Below are positions 53,983-63,999 of a stretch of 64,000 nt of DNA, piece after piece. A program made the position numbers and the translations under genes. Origin of the DNA: Streptococcus ovis DSM 16829 (GTDB taxonomy: Bacteria; Bacillota; Bacilli; Lactobacillales; Streptococcaceae); the NCBI RefSeq assembly GCF_000380125.1, contig NZ_KB904583.1, positions 1 to 64,000 of the forward strand, in the 5' to 3' direction. Under the pieces are notes generated by a model that saw only the letters and a list, made by a program, of their open reading frames with translations, did not search any database and had not been told where the DNA came from. Numbering within the stretch: position 1 is the stretch's first letter; each line of letters begins with the position of its first letter.

Positions 53983-56571
53983 TTACTGAAAATACTGATT
54001 AAGGGTATGTTTATCAAAAGCGTTATAATATTCCATGATTTGATAATGATGGAATGCCTCAATTTTTTCTGGTTCTTTGATTTCTTGTCCATCCTGACCC
54101 AGCGTTCCCCAAGTCGTTAAGATTGGCACCTGTTGACGAACATCATTTAAGAATTGGTAATACGGTGAGCTAGGTATTGGATGTTCCGTTTCTTGAAGCA
54201 CATTCATTAAATACGGAACCAAATAGTTTGGACTCATGGTTGTTTCTGGGTGTTGTGGTAAGGTAAAGTTGGCCCAAATGACAAATGGTACACTGTATTT
54301 ATTACTCTTGACAGAGTCGTCTAAAAAGTCTTTGTAGAACTCCTCAGATAATCGAGGCTGATGATCACCATACATGACCAGAACTGTCGGCTCGGTTTGA
54401 CCTTTAAAATACTCCACTAAATCTTTGAAATCATCATCTGTCTTTTTAATCAGAGACAAATATTGACTCTCCTGCGGATAATTGGTTAAAGAATCATTGA
54501 CTTTAACGGTGCTTTCATAGTCCATTTGATAGCCACCATGGTTTTGCATGGTGACTACAAAATTAAAGAGTGGCTCATCCTTTTTTGTTTCATAGAGTTT
54601 TTTGATTCCTTGGAAGAGGGATTTATCTGACAAATACACACGTTCCATTACAGGATCTTCTATTAAGCTGTTGATTTCTGGATCTGAATCATCAAAGTAA
54701 GACAAATCAAAACCTAAGTTATTGTATACATTATGACGATTATAATTTAACTTGCTTTGAGGGTGCATCGCAACCGTCTGATAGCCTTGAGCATCTAGGG
54801 CTCTAGCAAAACTATTTTTATCGCTATTTACAATTTGCTGATAGGGAAAAATAGTTGGAGACATATTTCCTAAGGCATTGCTTGTTAAAACTTCATATTC
54901 TGTATTAGCTGTTCCACCACCAAACACTGAAACATTCAAACGGCCTTTTATCGTATTTTCAGACAAAGAATGCTGGAAAGCAAGTGGATCTGGATCCATC
55001 TTCATATTTGGAATATTTGAAAAATCAGCCTGAGATTCATTTTGAATGATAATGATATTTGGTTTTTTAGCCGTGCCAGCTTCCATTGCCTTGTATGGTT
55101 CCATAATCTCAGCAACCTTCTCTTTCGAATAGCCTTTAGGTGGATCAATAATAGAATCAAGGTAAAAACTAGCAAAAGATAAAGCAAATCCTTCATGGGC
55201 ATATGTCGATTGCATCTTCCAAAGATTGAGTTTTATCTCCTCTTTTTTAGCAATTCCCAACAATACATTTGGCAGTAGGAATACTCCGATAAGAGCACCT
55301 ACTACAAATTTGATAGCTTTAGTAGTCACTAACCTTTTTGAAAATTCAATTGGACCTATTTGAGTCGTTTTATCATTTTTTAAATACGGTAAAACAGATT
55401 GCGGCTTATGTAGGAAGAATAGAATAATTACAACAATCCACATGACAACTAATGATTGCATAATTCGATTGGTTAGCACAAAATCAAAATTTCGTGCGAC
55501 ATTTAATCCGTCATTTACTTGAAGCAAATTGTAAAACAGGATTGGCACATTCCGAAAATCAATAACAATCTTATTGGCAACACCTAGTCCAAACGCCACA
55601 ACTGCTAACAGTAAGCCCGAGGTCCTGAGTGAAGTCATACATGCTATGACCAAAAAAATAGCGTAAAGCATGAGTAAATTAGCCTGAATACTAGACTGAG
55701 AAATATTGCTGACTTGCGAATAGGTATTTTCAAGAATGAAAAAGATCACAAAAGGCACTGGTAATGTGAGCGTGTAGTAAAGCACCTTATCCAGATGGTA
55801 TTTTTTCCCGATTGTTTCTTTGAAAACCTTTAAAGTAATAGCAATAAAGAGTGTCAAAAGTGGAAGGAACAATATGACTCTTGTTGAGAAGAAATTTAAC
55901 TGGAAGATCGTGAAATAATCTTGGTAAAGAAATTGTCTCGCATATAATAAAGTTGCAACGGATAGCAACGAAATCAATATAAATTTCACCAGATTAACTT
56001 TGCTAACTGTTTCGTAATAACGATTTCTAACAAACACTAAAATAGCGAGTAAAAATACAACTAGCTGCAAATACCAGATTAGATTTCCTTTATCCACTGA
56101 ATAACTTTGCTTGAAATTCACATTTTCAAAGGACCAACCGCCTTCTTTAGACGTAGTATTAATTGTTTGATAGAGAGTGTCGTCTATATAAACTTCTACT
56201 GATCCTACTCCTTCAGACATGGAAAAGAATTCAAAAGAAAGTGATTTTGTATTTCTTTCTCCGTCAATCAATAGATAATTATTCGCAGGGGACCCTGTTG
56301 CATACAAGGTATCTACTTGATCTACGTCATGAACTAGCCAACCCTCGTGTTCCTTAATTTGCTCATCAGCAATCGTGTAGCCATTTATGGAGATGTTTCG
56401 AATCGTTTGACTACCTTCATGTGAAACAATTTTGACATGACCAAGATTATAGGCCGTTTTTAATTCTTGACGAATACTGTAAGCATAAATGCCTAATAGC
56501 CCAATTAAAACAACTCCTAAGATATACGGTACAAATGTTTGAAACCAATTTTTCTTGGTTGGTATTCTCAT
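53983..56571 (-). CDS. GacH-like glycerol-phosphate transferase (LtaS-type sulfatase fold)
   Basis: About 862 residues from the ATG at 56571 (MRIPTKKNWFQTFVPYILGV; AGGAGG upstream). One N-terminal helix, an extracellular ~100-residue domain, a multi-helix membrane part (~170-430), then a sulfatase-fold domain (~500-800): NIIIIQNESQADF, catalytic Thr in FGGGTANTEYEVLTS, FVVTMQNHGGY and LVMYGDHQPRL. This build matches GacH/ScrH, which decorate rhamnan side chains with glycerol phosphate. The cluster context supports that role over LTA synthesis. Confidence 0.88.
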   Translation of the reverse strand: MRIPTKKNWFQTFVPYILGVVLIGLLGIYAYSIRQELKTAYNLGHVKIVSHEGSQTIRNISINGYTIADEQIKEHEGWLVHDVDQVDTLYATGSPANNYLLIDGERNTKSLSFEFFSMSEGVGSVEVYIDDTLYQTINTTSKEGGWSFENVNFKQSYSVDKGNLIWYLQLVVFLLAILVFVRNRYYETVSKVNLVKFILISLLSVATLLYARQFLYQDYFTIFQLNFFSTRVILFLPLLTLFIAITLKVFKETIGKKYHLDKVLYYTLTLPVPFVIFFILENTYSQVSNISQSSIQANLLMLYAIFLVIACMTSLRTSGLLLAVVAFGLGVANKIVIDFRNVPILFYNLLQVNDGLNVARNFDFVLTNRIMQSLVVMWIVVIILFFLHKPQSVLPYLKNDKTTQIGPIEFSKRLVTTKAIKFVVGALIGVFLLPNVLLGIAKKEEIKLNLWKMQSTYAHEGFALSFASFYLDSIIDPPKGYSKEKVAEIMEPYKAMEAGTAKKPNIIIIQNESQADFSNIPNMKMDPDPLAFQHSLSENTIKGRLNVSVFGGGTANTEYEVLTSNALGNMSPTIFPYQQIVNSDKNSFARALDAQGYQTVAMHPQSKLNYNRHNVYNNLGFDLSYFDDSDPEINSLIEDPVMERVYLSDKSLFQGIKKLYETKKDEPLFNFVVTMQNHGGYQMDYESTVKVNDSLTNYPQESQYLSLIKKTDDDFKDLVEYFKGQTEPTVLVMYGDHQPRLSEEFYKDFLDDSVKSNKYSVPFVIWANFTLPQHPETTMSPNYLVPYLMNVLQETEHPIPSSPYYQFLNDVRQQVPILTTWGTLGQDGQEIKEPEKIEAFHHYQIMEYYNAFDKHTLNQYFQ

Positions 56572-56593
56572 TATTTTCCTCCTAAAGAGCAAC

Positions 56594-57739
56594 TTACATT
56601 TTTTTCATTCTTTCTATCAGCTGATACCACTCTGCTACGATTGCATTTTCTGAGAAGGTATCATTTACATACGTAAAGCTCTTTTTTGCTAATTTTTCTA
56701 AATATGTACGGTCCTGCAACAATTCATCCATCTTGGCTGCAAATGCGTCAACATTATCGAGTTCAACAAGTAATTCTGGACTACCTGCTTGGATAAGCTC
56801 CACACCGGGCGAACAGTTGTAGGATAAAACAGGTGATGAATTCATTATCGATTCCAACATGGAAATTGGAAACCCTTCTCTGTGAGATGTCAAGACAGAA
56901 AAAAGTGACTGACGAAAAACACCTTCCGCATCTGTTGTAAACCCCTGTAAGGTAATCTGGTTGGTTAAACCTTGTGATTGAATCAATTCTTTTAAGCGTT
57001 CTTCTTCTGGCCCTGTTCCGTAAATCGAACAGTGCAACTTTGGATATTTCTCTGCTAATAGTCCCACTACGTGAACAAGATGGTCTAACTGCTTGATGAC
57101 ATCTAGACGGCCGATAAAGACAATTTCATTTTCATTGACCACCGTTCGATCAAACTGGTAATGTTTCTCTTTTGAAATTGGATTGGCGATAGCAGACACT
57201 TGTTGACTTGGGAATTGATAGGCTAGTGCCACTCTTTCAGCATCTCCATTTGTCAAAAAAAGAACATGATCCAAGTGCCTATACTTATTTTTAATAATAT
57301 AAGGATAAACCTTAAAAGCACCTTTACACTCAAACACATAATCCGCTGAATTATGCATTTGTCCAATAAAGGTTACTTTGTGGTTGTAATCCTTGATCAC
57401 TTTCTCCATCAATAAGTAAACAACCGGATTTGTTAAAATAACGGTAGCAGTATCAAGAGAGTCAAGCATTTTTCTCAAGGTTTTTTCTAATTTTCGATGA
57501 AGATATTTTTCTGAAAAAAATAGCCAAGGCTTCGTGAAGAAAATATCCTCATCGTAAAGGAGAATTTCCTTGTAATTTTTTTGCTCAGCCTGAAAAATTC
57601 CTTTTTTCTGTACACCACAGCCAATAACTGTTACTACATTCCCATCTTCAGCGAAGCGATGCGCTAGCTGGTCTACCACTTTTTGCACACCGCCAATCCC
57701 GCCCAGATGATGACTGACCATAATGATATTTTGCTTCAT
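56594..57739 (-). CDS. GT4-family glycosyltransferase
   Basis: 381 residues, GT-B fold. N-terminal VSHHLGGIGGVQKVVDQLAHRF and C-terminal nucleotide-sugar site VFIGRLDVIKQLDHLV, YGTGPEEERLKELI, SHREGFPISMLESIMN (E-x7-E type). Cytoplasmic, acting on the lipid-linked chain. It follows the GacJ-like gene by one base and precedes the GacH-like gene. It is not in the group A carbohydrate set, pointing to a strain- or species-specific side chain. Confidence 0.88.
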   Translation of the reverse strand: MKQNIIMVSHHLGGIGGVQKVVDQLAHRFAEDGNVVTVIGCGVQKKGIFQAEQKNYKEILLYDEDIFFTKPWLFFSEKYLHRKLEKTLRKMLDSLDTATVILTNPVVYLLMEKVIKDYNHKVTFIGQMHNSADYVFECKGAFKVYPYIIKNKYRHLDHVLFLTNGDAERVALAYQFPSQQVSAIANPISKEKHYQFDRTVVNENEIVFIGRLDVIKQLDHLVHVVGLLAEKYPKLHCSIYGTGPEEERLKELIQSQGLTNQITLQGFTTDAEGVFRQSLFSVLTSHREGFPISMLESIMNSSPVLSYNCSPGVELIQAGSPELLVELDNVDAFAAKMDELLQDRTYLEKLAKKSFTYVNDTFSENAIVAEWYQLIERMKKM

Positions 57740-57740
57740 C

Positions 57741-58094
57741 TTATTGCTCTCTCTCTTGATTGTGATTTAATTTTTCTTTCATAGCAATCGTTTGGACCAA
57801 TTCTTTCAATTTTTGGTCCAAAATAGATAATTTAAGACTCAAGAAAAATTGATGGAGCATCAATAAAAAGATGATCAATAAAAAGATGAAATTAACTGGA
57901 GAAGCAATCCCCATCAGTTGTGCCAACCAGTCTGCTAGATGAGGAAAAAGACTAAAAATTAGGAGTACCGCTGAAAAGAAGAGCCAAAAAAGAGCGTCAT
58001 CAATCTGTACCTTAGACTTACGAATTTTTTGTAAAATCATTGCCATGGTTGCAATAGAGACAAAAATTAAAATAATTTGAAATAATACTGTCAT
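57741..58094 (-). CDS. DUF2304 membrane protein (GacJ-like)
   Basis: 117 residues, with three hydrophobic helices (~2-20, ~33-53, ~64-84) and a charged C-terminal helix (LKLSILDQKLKELVQTIAMK). DUF2304 proteins pair with small GT2 enzymes; GacJ in group A Streptococcus enhances GacI activity. The GacI-like gene is immediately upstream (8 bases), which supports the match. Confidence 0.82.
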   Translation of the reverse strand: MTVLFQIILIFVSIATMAMILQKIRKSKVQIDDALFWLFFSAVLLIFSLFPHLADWLAQLMGIASPVNFIFLLIIFLLMLHQFFLSLKLSILDQKLKELVQTIAMKEKLNHNQEREQ

Positions 58095-58102
58095 AACTAT
58101 CT

Positions 58103-58792
58103 TTACTTTCTAAGTCGAAAATTCTGAATCACCAAAATGGAAGCAAACATGTGCCACATATACTTAATAGAACGAGTTAGGGTCAAGTAGCTTTGACCTG
58201 TTTCACGCTCTCTCATTTCTACTTGGACTTCTGCAACCTTTGCACCTTTGCGAATGAGGTAGGAAACCGTATCTGGCTCAGGACCGTAATTGAGATTAAT
58301 CGCAAACTCTTTAATAAGAGACTGGTCTAACATCCGCATCCCTGATGTTGGATCCTTGATGGTCTTCCCAGTTGTCAATTTAATGGCTCCAGAAATCAAA
58401 ATATTTCCCAGCATACGCAGACTATTTGGGCGAGGTTGGGTCACAAAGCGAGAACCAATTGTCATATTATACCCTTGATCTAGTTTATCAGACAAGTCCT
58501 GAATATACTCAGGCAAATGTTGACCATCCGCATCAAACTGGATAGCTTTTTTATAGCCCATTTCATAAGCATAACGCAAACCTGTCTGAAAAGCACCTGC
58601 TAAGCCTAAATTAACAGGTAAGTCTATAATGTTAAATCCATGCTGATGACAAATTTTCGAAGTTTGGTCTTTTGACCCATCGTTGATGACAACATAGTCA
58701 AATTGAGGGTACTGATGAACAATATTAGACACAACTGTTTCGATGGATCCTTCCTCATTATAGGCTGGGATAACAATTAAAATATCTTTCAC
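58103..58792 (-). CDS. GT2 polyprenyl-phosphate sugar transferase (GacI-like)
   Basis: About 229 residues from a GTG at 58792 (KDILIVIPAYNEEGSIETVV follows), chosen because AAGGAG lies six bases upstream; the ATG at 58819 has no site. GT-A motifs VVINDGSKDQT, QFDADGQHLPEYI and DPTSGMRM. No C-terminal helix pair, as in GacI, which makes GlcNAc-phosphate-undecaprenol with GacJ. The sugar used here cannot be read from the sequence. Confidence 0.85.
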   Translation of the reverse strand: MKDILIVIPAYNEEGSIETVVSNIVHQYPQFDYVVINDGSKDQTSKICHQHGFNIIDLPVNLGLAGAFQTGLRYAYEMGYKKAIQFDADGQHLPEYIQDLSDKLDQGYNMTIGSRFVTQPRPNSLRMLGNILISGAIKLTTGKTIKDPTSGMRMLDQSLIKEFAINLNYGPEPDTVSYLIRKGAKVAEVQVEMRERETGQSYLTLTRSIKYMWHMFASILVIQNFRLRK

Positions 58793-58818
58793 TACTTTCT
58801 CCTTAAAACAATTCTTCA

Positions 58819-60096
58819 TTATTTTGATATATTATTGATTCGAGTAAGGGCTCGGTTTACAAACCAATAAACCAAGAAACTTGCTGCTAGAAAGGCTATC
58901 ATAGAGAGCAAGAAACTAAGCGCTGCTCCTAACATTCCATACTGCGTCACCAGTGGATTTGTCACTAATTTGGATACCATAAAAGTGATGAGGTAGACAA
59001 GTAACAAATTCGTTTGCTTTCGGAAAATGGTCATGATATTTCCTATGATAGCTGCCAACATGTAGAAAACCCCTCCGATTAACAAGATAGCAAAGGGGAG
59101 CTTGTAACTTGTTAACGCCACACCAAATACGATTCCTAAGACCTCTGTACCGATAAAATAGCCCAATGCAACCACTAGAAAGCCCAGTCCAGTTAAAATG
59201 AGGGAAATCATTCCAAACTGTCCATAAAATTCCTGGTATTTTTTTTCTAGCCAAAAATCAGATAATTTTGTAATCAGTGGACGTAAAATCATGAGCATGA
59301 GGGACATCACAAAGGCTGGCATAAACAGGATATTAAAATTCCGCTGCAAGCCAGCAGCTAGTTCACCAGTTGTCAGTAGTTTATCGATGACGAGTTTAGG
59401 CTCATTGAAAACATAAGTCAATAAAAACCCATTTAAAAAGAGAGGGAAACAACTTTTTAACAATGCGATAACTTTTTCAAAGCTCTCCCTATTCAGCACG
59501 ATAGACATTTTTTCTTGTAAATGAGAATGCAGATAAGGTAAATCTAGTAAGAAAATGATACTAAAATTCAGTAAGAAAATACCCAAACAGGCAAGCATCA
59601 GCGATTTGGTTGCCAAAAGAAGGACAAAAAAACCAATCATAACTGCAAGACTGCGGTAAAAAAGAATTTTTCCTGCCAAATCTGAACGCCCACGTTGTTG
59701 ATAATAACCTTGAAATACATCCGAAAAAGCATCACAAGCCCGACATAGGACCAAGAGAAAGAGCACTACTGATTTTTCCAGGTTGTACTGATTCCACCAA
59801 ATAAAGCCCAAAGTGCTTGCAACCATGAGACCAACGGTCACCATACGCGTCAACAGATAAGAAGAAAAAGAATAAGTTTGGCGAACATCTGTTGCTTGAA
59901 AATCCCGTACTTGAAACAAGCCAATAATGATAAATTGCTGACCAAGTGAATAAGCTAATCCGAACAAATCTGACGATGCTGGTGACAATAATCGAGAAGC
60001 AATCAAGAGAAGAACCGTCGAAATTAGGGCTGTAAAAATAGAACCAATCATATTCCAAACGTAGTTGCTCTTCTCATTTATGGCTTGAGAACTCAT
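58819..60096 (-). CDS. Wzx-type polysaccharide flippase (GacK-like)
   Basis: 425 residues with 12 or so membrane helices, of the MOP/polysaccharide-export type. Features: SNYVWNMIGSIFTALISTVL at the start, LGQQFIIIGLFQVRDFQATD, and a central charged loop (YQEFYGQFG). It should flip a lipid-linked sugar to the outer face. GacK occupies the same place next to GacI/GacJ in group A Streptococcus. GGAGG precedes the ATG. Confidence 0.85.
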   Translation of the reverse strand: MSSQAINEKSNYVWNMIGSIFTALISTVLLLIASRLLSPASSDLFGLAYSLGQQFIIIGLFQVRDFQATDVRQTYSFSSYLLTRMVTVGLMVASTLGFIWWNQYNLEKSVVLFLLVLCRACDAFSDVFQGYYQQRGRSDLAGKILFYRSLAVMIGFFVLLLATKSLMLACLGIFLLNFSIIFLLDLPYLHSHLQEKMSIVLNRESFEKVIALLKSCFPLFLNGFLLTYVFNEPKLVIDKLLTTGELAAGLQRNFNILFMPAFVMSLMLMILRPLITKLSDFWLEKKYQEFYGQFGMISLILTGLGFLVVALGYFIGTEVLGIVFGVALTSYKLPFAILLIGGVFYMLAAIIGNIMTIFRKQTNLLLVYLITFMVSKLVTNPLVTQYGMLGAALSFLLSMIAFLAASFLVYWFVNRALTRINNISK

Positions 60097-60121
60097 TTCT
60101 TTTCCTCCTTTCTAAAACAGA

Positions 60122-61615
60122 TTACTTCACGAATGTAGAAGCCAACGTAATACTTTGTAAAAAGACAGCCGATGACATAATGATACCAGTTTGAATCACA
60201 AAGTTATCGGGGATAGGATCCATCTGTAAATGCTTGATTTTGAAGGATGATAAAATGAGCAAGTACATCGTATAAACGCCCATATAATAACGACCTTGAA
60301 CTCCTAAAACAGTATTCCCACCAACTTGAGTCACTAACAGATACATTGATAAGATGATGGCAAATGCAATAGCACTTCCGACTAGGGCAAGGCCATTACG
60401 TGTCACATTTTTCAATTGAATCTTATTGGTATTGCCCACAATAATGTAGAGAATTGGAAGCATTAGGTAAGGGTACATGCTCGTCATAAAAATATCCAAA
60501 TAGCCAAAATGCCATAGTTGTTCTGTCTTATATCCCATATTGAAGAACTCTTTTAAAAGGACAAGGAAAGAAGCAACCGGTTGGTTTAAGATGCTTGCAA
60601 TCTGCCTACCAGTATCCACATTTTGAACATCGGTATAATTAAAATGAACTTGGCTACTCACCTTAAACCATACAAGGGCAAGGATAGCAAGTAACATCCC
60701 CAATCCCCAACCTGAAAAATAGGTCCATCTATTTTTAAAACGCTTAATGGGTATAAACACTATCAAGCCAAATAACATCACGTAAGGAATTTTACAAACA
60801 ATCATCAGACCCGATAAAATCGCAAATAATAAGACTTGACGAAAATGAATTTTCTCTTTTTTCTCAAGCAAATGAATAAAGTAACCAATAATAACAAATT
60901 GTAATCCAACCGCCGTTCCATCTTGGTTGTAGGATCCAGCCAAGATAATATTCATCGGCAACATCCCCATCATCAAGATGATTTGCTTAAATCGACCGCT
61001 TAGCCTTACTGCAATCACAAGTAGTAAGGCATAAAAAAGAGCATTCATAATACGACCCAAATAGAACATATGCCCTGCACTAAGGTGAAGGCTCTTCGCA
61101 ATCAGAATTCCTGTTACTTGAGGAATATAAGAGATGAAGGAATAAGCATTGGTTGCACGAAAGTCTACTAATTTCCAAAAATCTTGCTTCCTATCTGAGT
61201 TTGGAACACGAAACAAGTCTGTACCTGTAATCAGTTCTTTTCGTTCATCTACCGTTTGAAAGTAATTCTCTGTTACCACTAAGTGTTCTTTTTTATTGTC
61301 CATATTGACTTCCCCAGTAGAAATATAGAGAGAACGAGAATAGTGGACCGTTTCATCAGGTGTATATAAAACAGGGGTCAACAGTGCCGCTGAAACACCC
61401 AAAAATGCAATTACCAAATAAAGAAGTTTGTAATAATGTTTCTTCCCTGAAAAGGTAGGAAGAAAAAGAGTCGCTAACAAGCCTCCTACTATGACTACAT
61501 ACGCTAACTTAGGAGTCCCTACATTACCTGGATAAGAGACTAAAATAACAACATAAGCTATCATGGCAGCGATGGCATATTTATAATTTGACTTTATCAA
61601 TTCTATCATATTCAT
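60122..61615 (-). CDS. DUF2142 polytopic membrane protein, GT-C-type glycosyltransferase (GacL-like)
   Basis: 497 residues with about 11-12 helices. After helix 3 comes the extracellular-loop motif LYTPDETVHYSRSLYIS, the PDE-x2-H pattern of DUF2142 proteins and functionally like the acidic loop of GT-C enzymes. It probably transfers a lipid-phosphate sugar to the rhamnan outside the cell, the role of GacL. A second ATG (61609) is possible. It lies between rgpF and the flippase. Confidence 0.8.
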   Translation of the reverse strand: MNMIELIKSNYKYAIAAMIAYVVILVSYPGNVGTPKLAYVVIVGGLLATLFLPTFSGKKHYYKLLYLVIAFLGVSAALLTPVLYTPDETVHYSRSLYISTGEVNMDNKKEHLVVTENYFQTVDERKELITGTDLFRVPNSDRKQDFWKLVDFRATNAYSFISYIPQVTGILIAKSLHLSAGHMFYLGRIMNALFYALLLVIAVRLSGRFKQIILMMGMLPMNIILAGSYNQDGTAVGLQFVIIGYFIHLLEKKEKIHFRQVLLFAILSGLMIVCKIPYVMLFGLIVFIPIKRFKNRWTYFSGWGLGMLLAILALVWFKVSSQVHFNYTDVQNVDTGRQIASILNQPVASFLVLLKEFFNMGYKTEQLWHFGYLDIFMTSMYPYLMLPILYIIVGNTNKIQLKNVTRNGLALVGSAIAFAIILSMYLLVTQVGGNTVLGVQGRYYMGVYTMYLLILSSFKIKHLQMDPIPDNFVIQTGIIMSSAVFLQSITLASTFVK

Positions 61616-61639
61616 TCTTTAACTATTTCATTCCTCTAT

Positions 61640-63394
61640 CTAACTATTTTTTACTTTAAGCAATGTGCGGTTGATGATATATTTTATCGCTCTTGCAGGT
61701 CCGATTACGATATATTTCAAGGCTCCTTTAATTCCACCTAGATGGTCGAAATTGACATAAGTGTGTGGCAAGGCATCTTCACGTTCATTAAGCAATTTAT
61801 TATCAATAAAGGCTGTCAAATCGTGAGGATTTTTTGAAATGCGAAAATCGTAGTTTTTATCCCAAGCAATATACACTAAGAGGCGCTCAATCGCATGAAG
61901 AATAGAGTTTTGTGGCAACGGTTCTGCTGGAACATCTTTATCTGTCAGATTTAAATCGAACAGTGGTTGTAAAGCATCATACTTAAACCAGACATACGTA
62001 CCATAGGACATAACGAAAGTATGTAGATTATTGAAATCAACCGATTTTTTCAAATTCATTTGTCGCCATAAATCATTCATGGCTGGTGCAATCTGATTTT
62101 CATTATATGCATCCACGATTTTATTGTAACGGAAAAAGGTTGGAATATCCGCAATGACGGCCCCTAAATCAGATCTTGTTTCAAGATTTGCCAGGATAGT
62201 GTTGGCCGGTAAAACCAGCATCTCAATCAGTTCTTTTCGCCAAGATTCTCCTGCCCAGAAATCCGCTTCTTTCGATTTTTTCGTGTGGAAATGTCCAATG
62301 TAATCATACTCTTTCAAGTGTTCTTTCAATTTCAACATCGGAAGAACGTCGCGACCAATATTTCCTGTCACAAAAATCCTTGCAATCACTTGATTGGCGG
62401 ACAAGATAGCCTCTATCTCACTTCGTTTTTCCTCAATATCTGTTGTGATAAACACATCATAATCAAATGAAAATTGTGCAAAGGCATCCAAGAATTCCTG
62501 CAATAAGTCGGTGTAAAAAACATGCAAGTGCACTGCTACTTTCTTATTCCCAGAAAAGGAAACTGGGCTCGGGGCAAGAAACTTCCGTGCCAACAGATAT
62601 TTAAAATCCGGATAATTGATTTGTGACATATGTGACACAATCAAATCCACTGGATAATCCGATACCCGTTCTATTTCATTTAAGATGTAAGGCGTAATAT
62701 GCTGGTTGGCGTCTATCGTTTTCACCTTGATAAAGTGGACATGATTTTTCAAGATAGCTGTAGGATTGTAATATGAAAAATCTGGATGCAACATACCTGT
62801 AGTATCTGCGTCAACCGTGTTAAAGACAGTCTGGTAACGGAATCCAGCATCTGTTAGATTTGTCGTCACCTGTGTCTCATAGTGTGTAATCACATCCTGT
62901 ACATCGGTAAAATTCTGAATCCCCATCCAGAAATCTTGAAACGTTTTTGAAACAATGACCTTTTGAGAAAACGATAGGTAATAACTTTGGATATGTTCTT
63001 TAAACTGATGATTGGCACGGAAGTTGGTCATCCCCCAAAAATCAACCGTGTCATCCGATTCAAACTTGTCATAGATTGGAGCCATATCCCACAAGGGGCC
63101 AAAACAGGTATCATTCATAAGCGTTACGGAGTCATAACCTTTCAAGGTTTCAAAACCAAGAAAATTCATGCCATCACGCCATGCTGCAAAATCAAAACCA
63201 ATATTTTCTCGCTGAATAAAGTCATCTATCAGATGTTGGTTGCGTAATTTTTCTTGGAGGCTATCTGAAAATGCGCTATTTGAAATAAAAACAACTTTAG
63301 AAAACACTGGCCGCATTTTGGTTAGTTGATACTCAACATGCGGACTAAGCTCCTGAAATTTATTAAAATGGACATATAACAGCAAACGCTTCAT
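61640..63394 (-). CDS. rgpF: Rhamnan synthesis protein F
   Basis: 584 residues, the RgpF/GacG size. N-terminal region LYVHFNKFQELSPHVEYQLT, then FDFAAWRDGMNFLG, SVTLMNDTCFGPLWDM, and in the second half VHLHVFYTDLLQEFLDAF, NIGRDVLPMLKL and YDYIGHFHTKKS. This is the PF05045 rhamnosyltransferase pattern, with two related halves. It extends the polyrhamnose backbone in the cytoplasm. Its ATG overlaps the stop of the preceding gene (ATGA). Confidence 0.93.
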   Translation of the reverse strand: MKRLLLYVHFNKFQELSPHVEYQLTKMRPVFSKVVFISNSAFSDSLQEKLRNQHLIDDFIQRENIGFDFAAWRDGMNFLGFETLKGYDSVTLMNDTCFGPLWDMAPIYDKFESDDTVDFWGMTNFRANHQFKEHIQSYYLSFSQKVIVSKTFQDFWMGIQNFTDVQDVITHYETQVTTNLTDAGFRYQTVFNTVDADTTGMLHPDFSYYNPTAILKNHVHFIKVKTIDANQHITPYILNEIERVSDYPVDLIVSHMSQINYPDFKYLLARKFLAPSPVSFSGNKKVAVHLHVFYTDLLQEFLDAFAQFSFDYDVFITTDIEEKRSEIEAILSANQVIARIFVTGNIGRDVLPMLKLKEHLKEYDYIGHFHTKKSKEADFWAGESWRKELIEMLVLPANTILANLETRSDLGAVIADIPTFFRYNKIVDAYNENQIAPAMNDLWRQMNLKKSVDFNNLHTFVMSYGTYVWFKYDALQPLFDLNLTDKDVPAEPLPQNSILHAIERLLVYIAWDKNYDFRISKNPHDLTAFIDNKLLNEREDALPHTYVNFDHLGGIKGALKYIVIGPARAIKYIINRTLLKVKNS

Positions 63395-63999
63395 TTTCTT
63401 CTCCTAAAGAAATTAATTACTTTCGTTGGAATAATCCAACGCCGTGACCCAATGACACTATTATAAGCATGGGTCATCTCTTCTAATTGCTTATCTCTTG
63501 CTTGTAAATACTTGATTTGCTGGATAAATTCTGTCTTCTCACGGATTAACTGCTCCACCTGAACAGTCTTATCTAACAAATGTTGAGATAAAATTTTTCC
63601 AATATAGTCATTAGATTGGATGTTGGTCGTGTCTAGAAGTTCATATTCCAAATAAAATTCTTGACCATATACTTCCTGAGGCAGTTCATAGATAATTTGC
63701 GGATCAGGGTTTGGAAAGGCATAGATGTCTCCAATAACAATCGCATTTTTAAAACTTGGAATCATTTCTGTGTTAGTCTGTTTCGCAATTAATCGCACAT
63801 AGCTATAAAAACTTGGTTGTTCTGATAAATCTACACGAATTCGTTGACAGCCTTCTGGTAATCGAATAGGTATGCGCTCCTTGACTTGTAAAGAGCTTTG
63901 TTGAAGCCTATCTTCGCTAAACCCTTCTCCATTCCTATCAAAATAGATGGTCACTTTTTCAAGACCAACATCAACTAATCCATAGGATTTCTTGGTCAA
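63391..63999 (-). CDS. C-terminal part of an rgp-cluster protein, cut by the window edge
   Basis: The frame is open to the right edge, so the TTG at 63999 is internal. What remains is a beta-rich domain (~1-135) and a coiled-coil tail (~140-185, TVQVEQLIREKTEFIQQIKY) ending in IGSRRWIIPTKVINFFRRRK, a basic amphipathic end common in streptococcal polysaccharide glycosyl- and methyltransferases located before rgpF. No catalytic part is in the window, so the activity cannot be named. Confidence 0.7.
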   Translation of the reverse strand: MTKKSYGLVDVGLEKVTIYFDRNGEGFSEDRLQQSSLQVKERIPIRLPEGCQRIRVDLSEQPSFYSYVRLIAKQTNTEMIPSFKNAIVIGDIYAFPNPDPQIIYELPQEVYGQEFYLEYELLDTTNIQSNDYIGKILSQHLLDKTVQVEQLIREKTEFIQQIKYLQARDKQLEEMTHAYNSVIGSRRWIIPTKVINFFRRRK

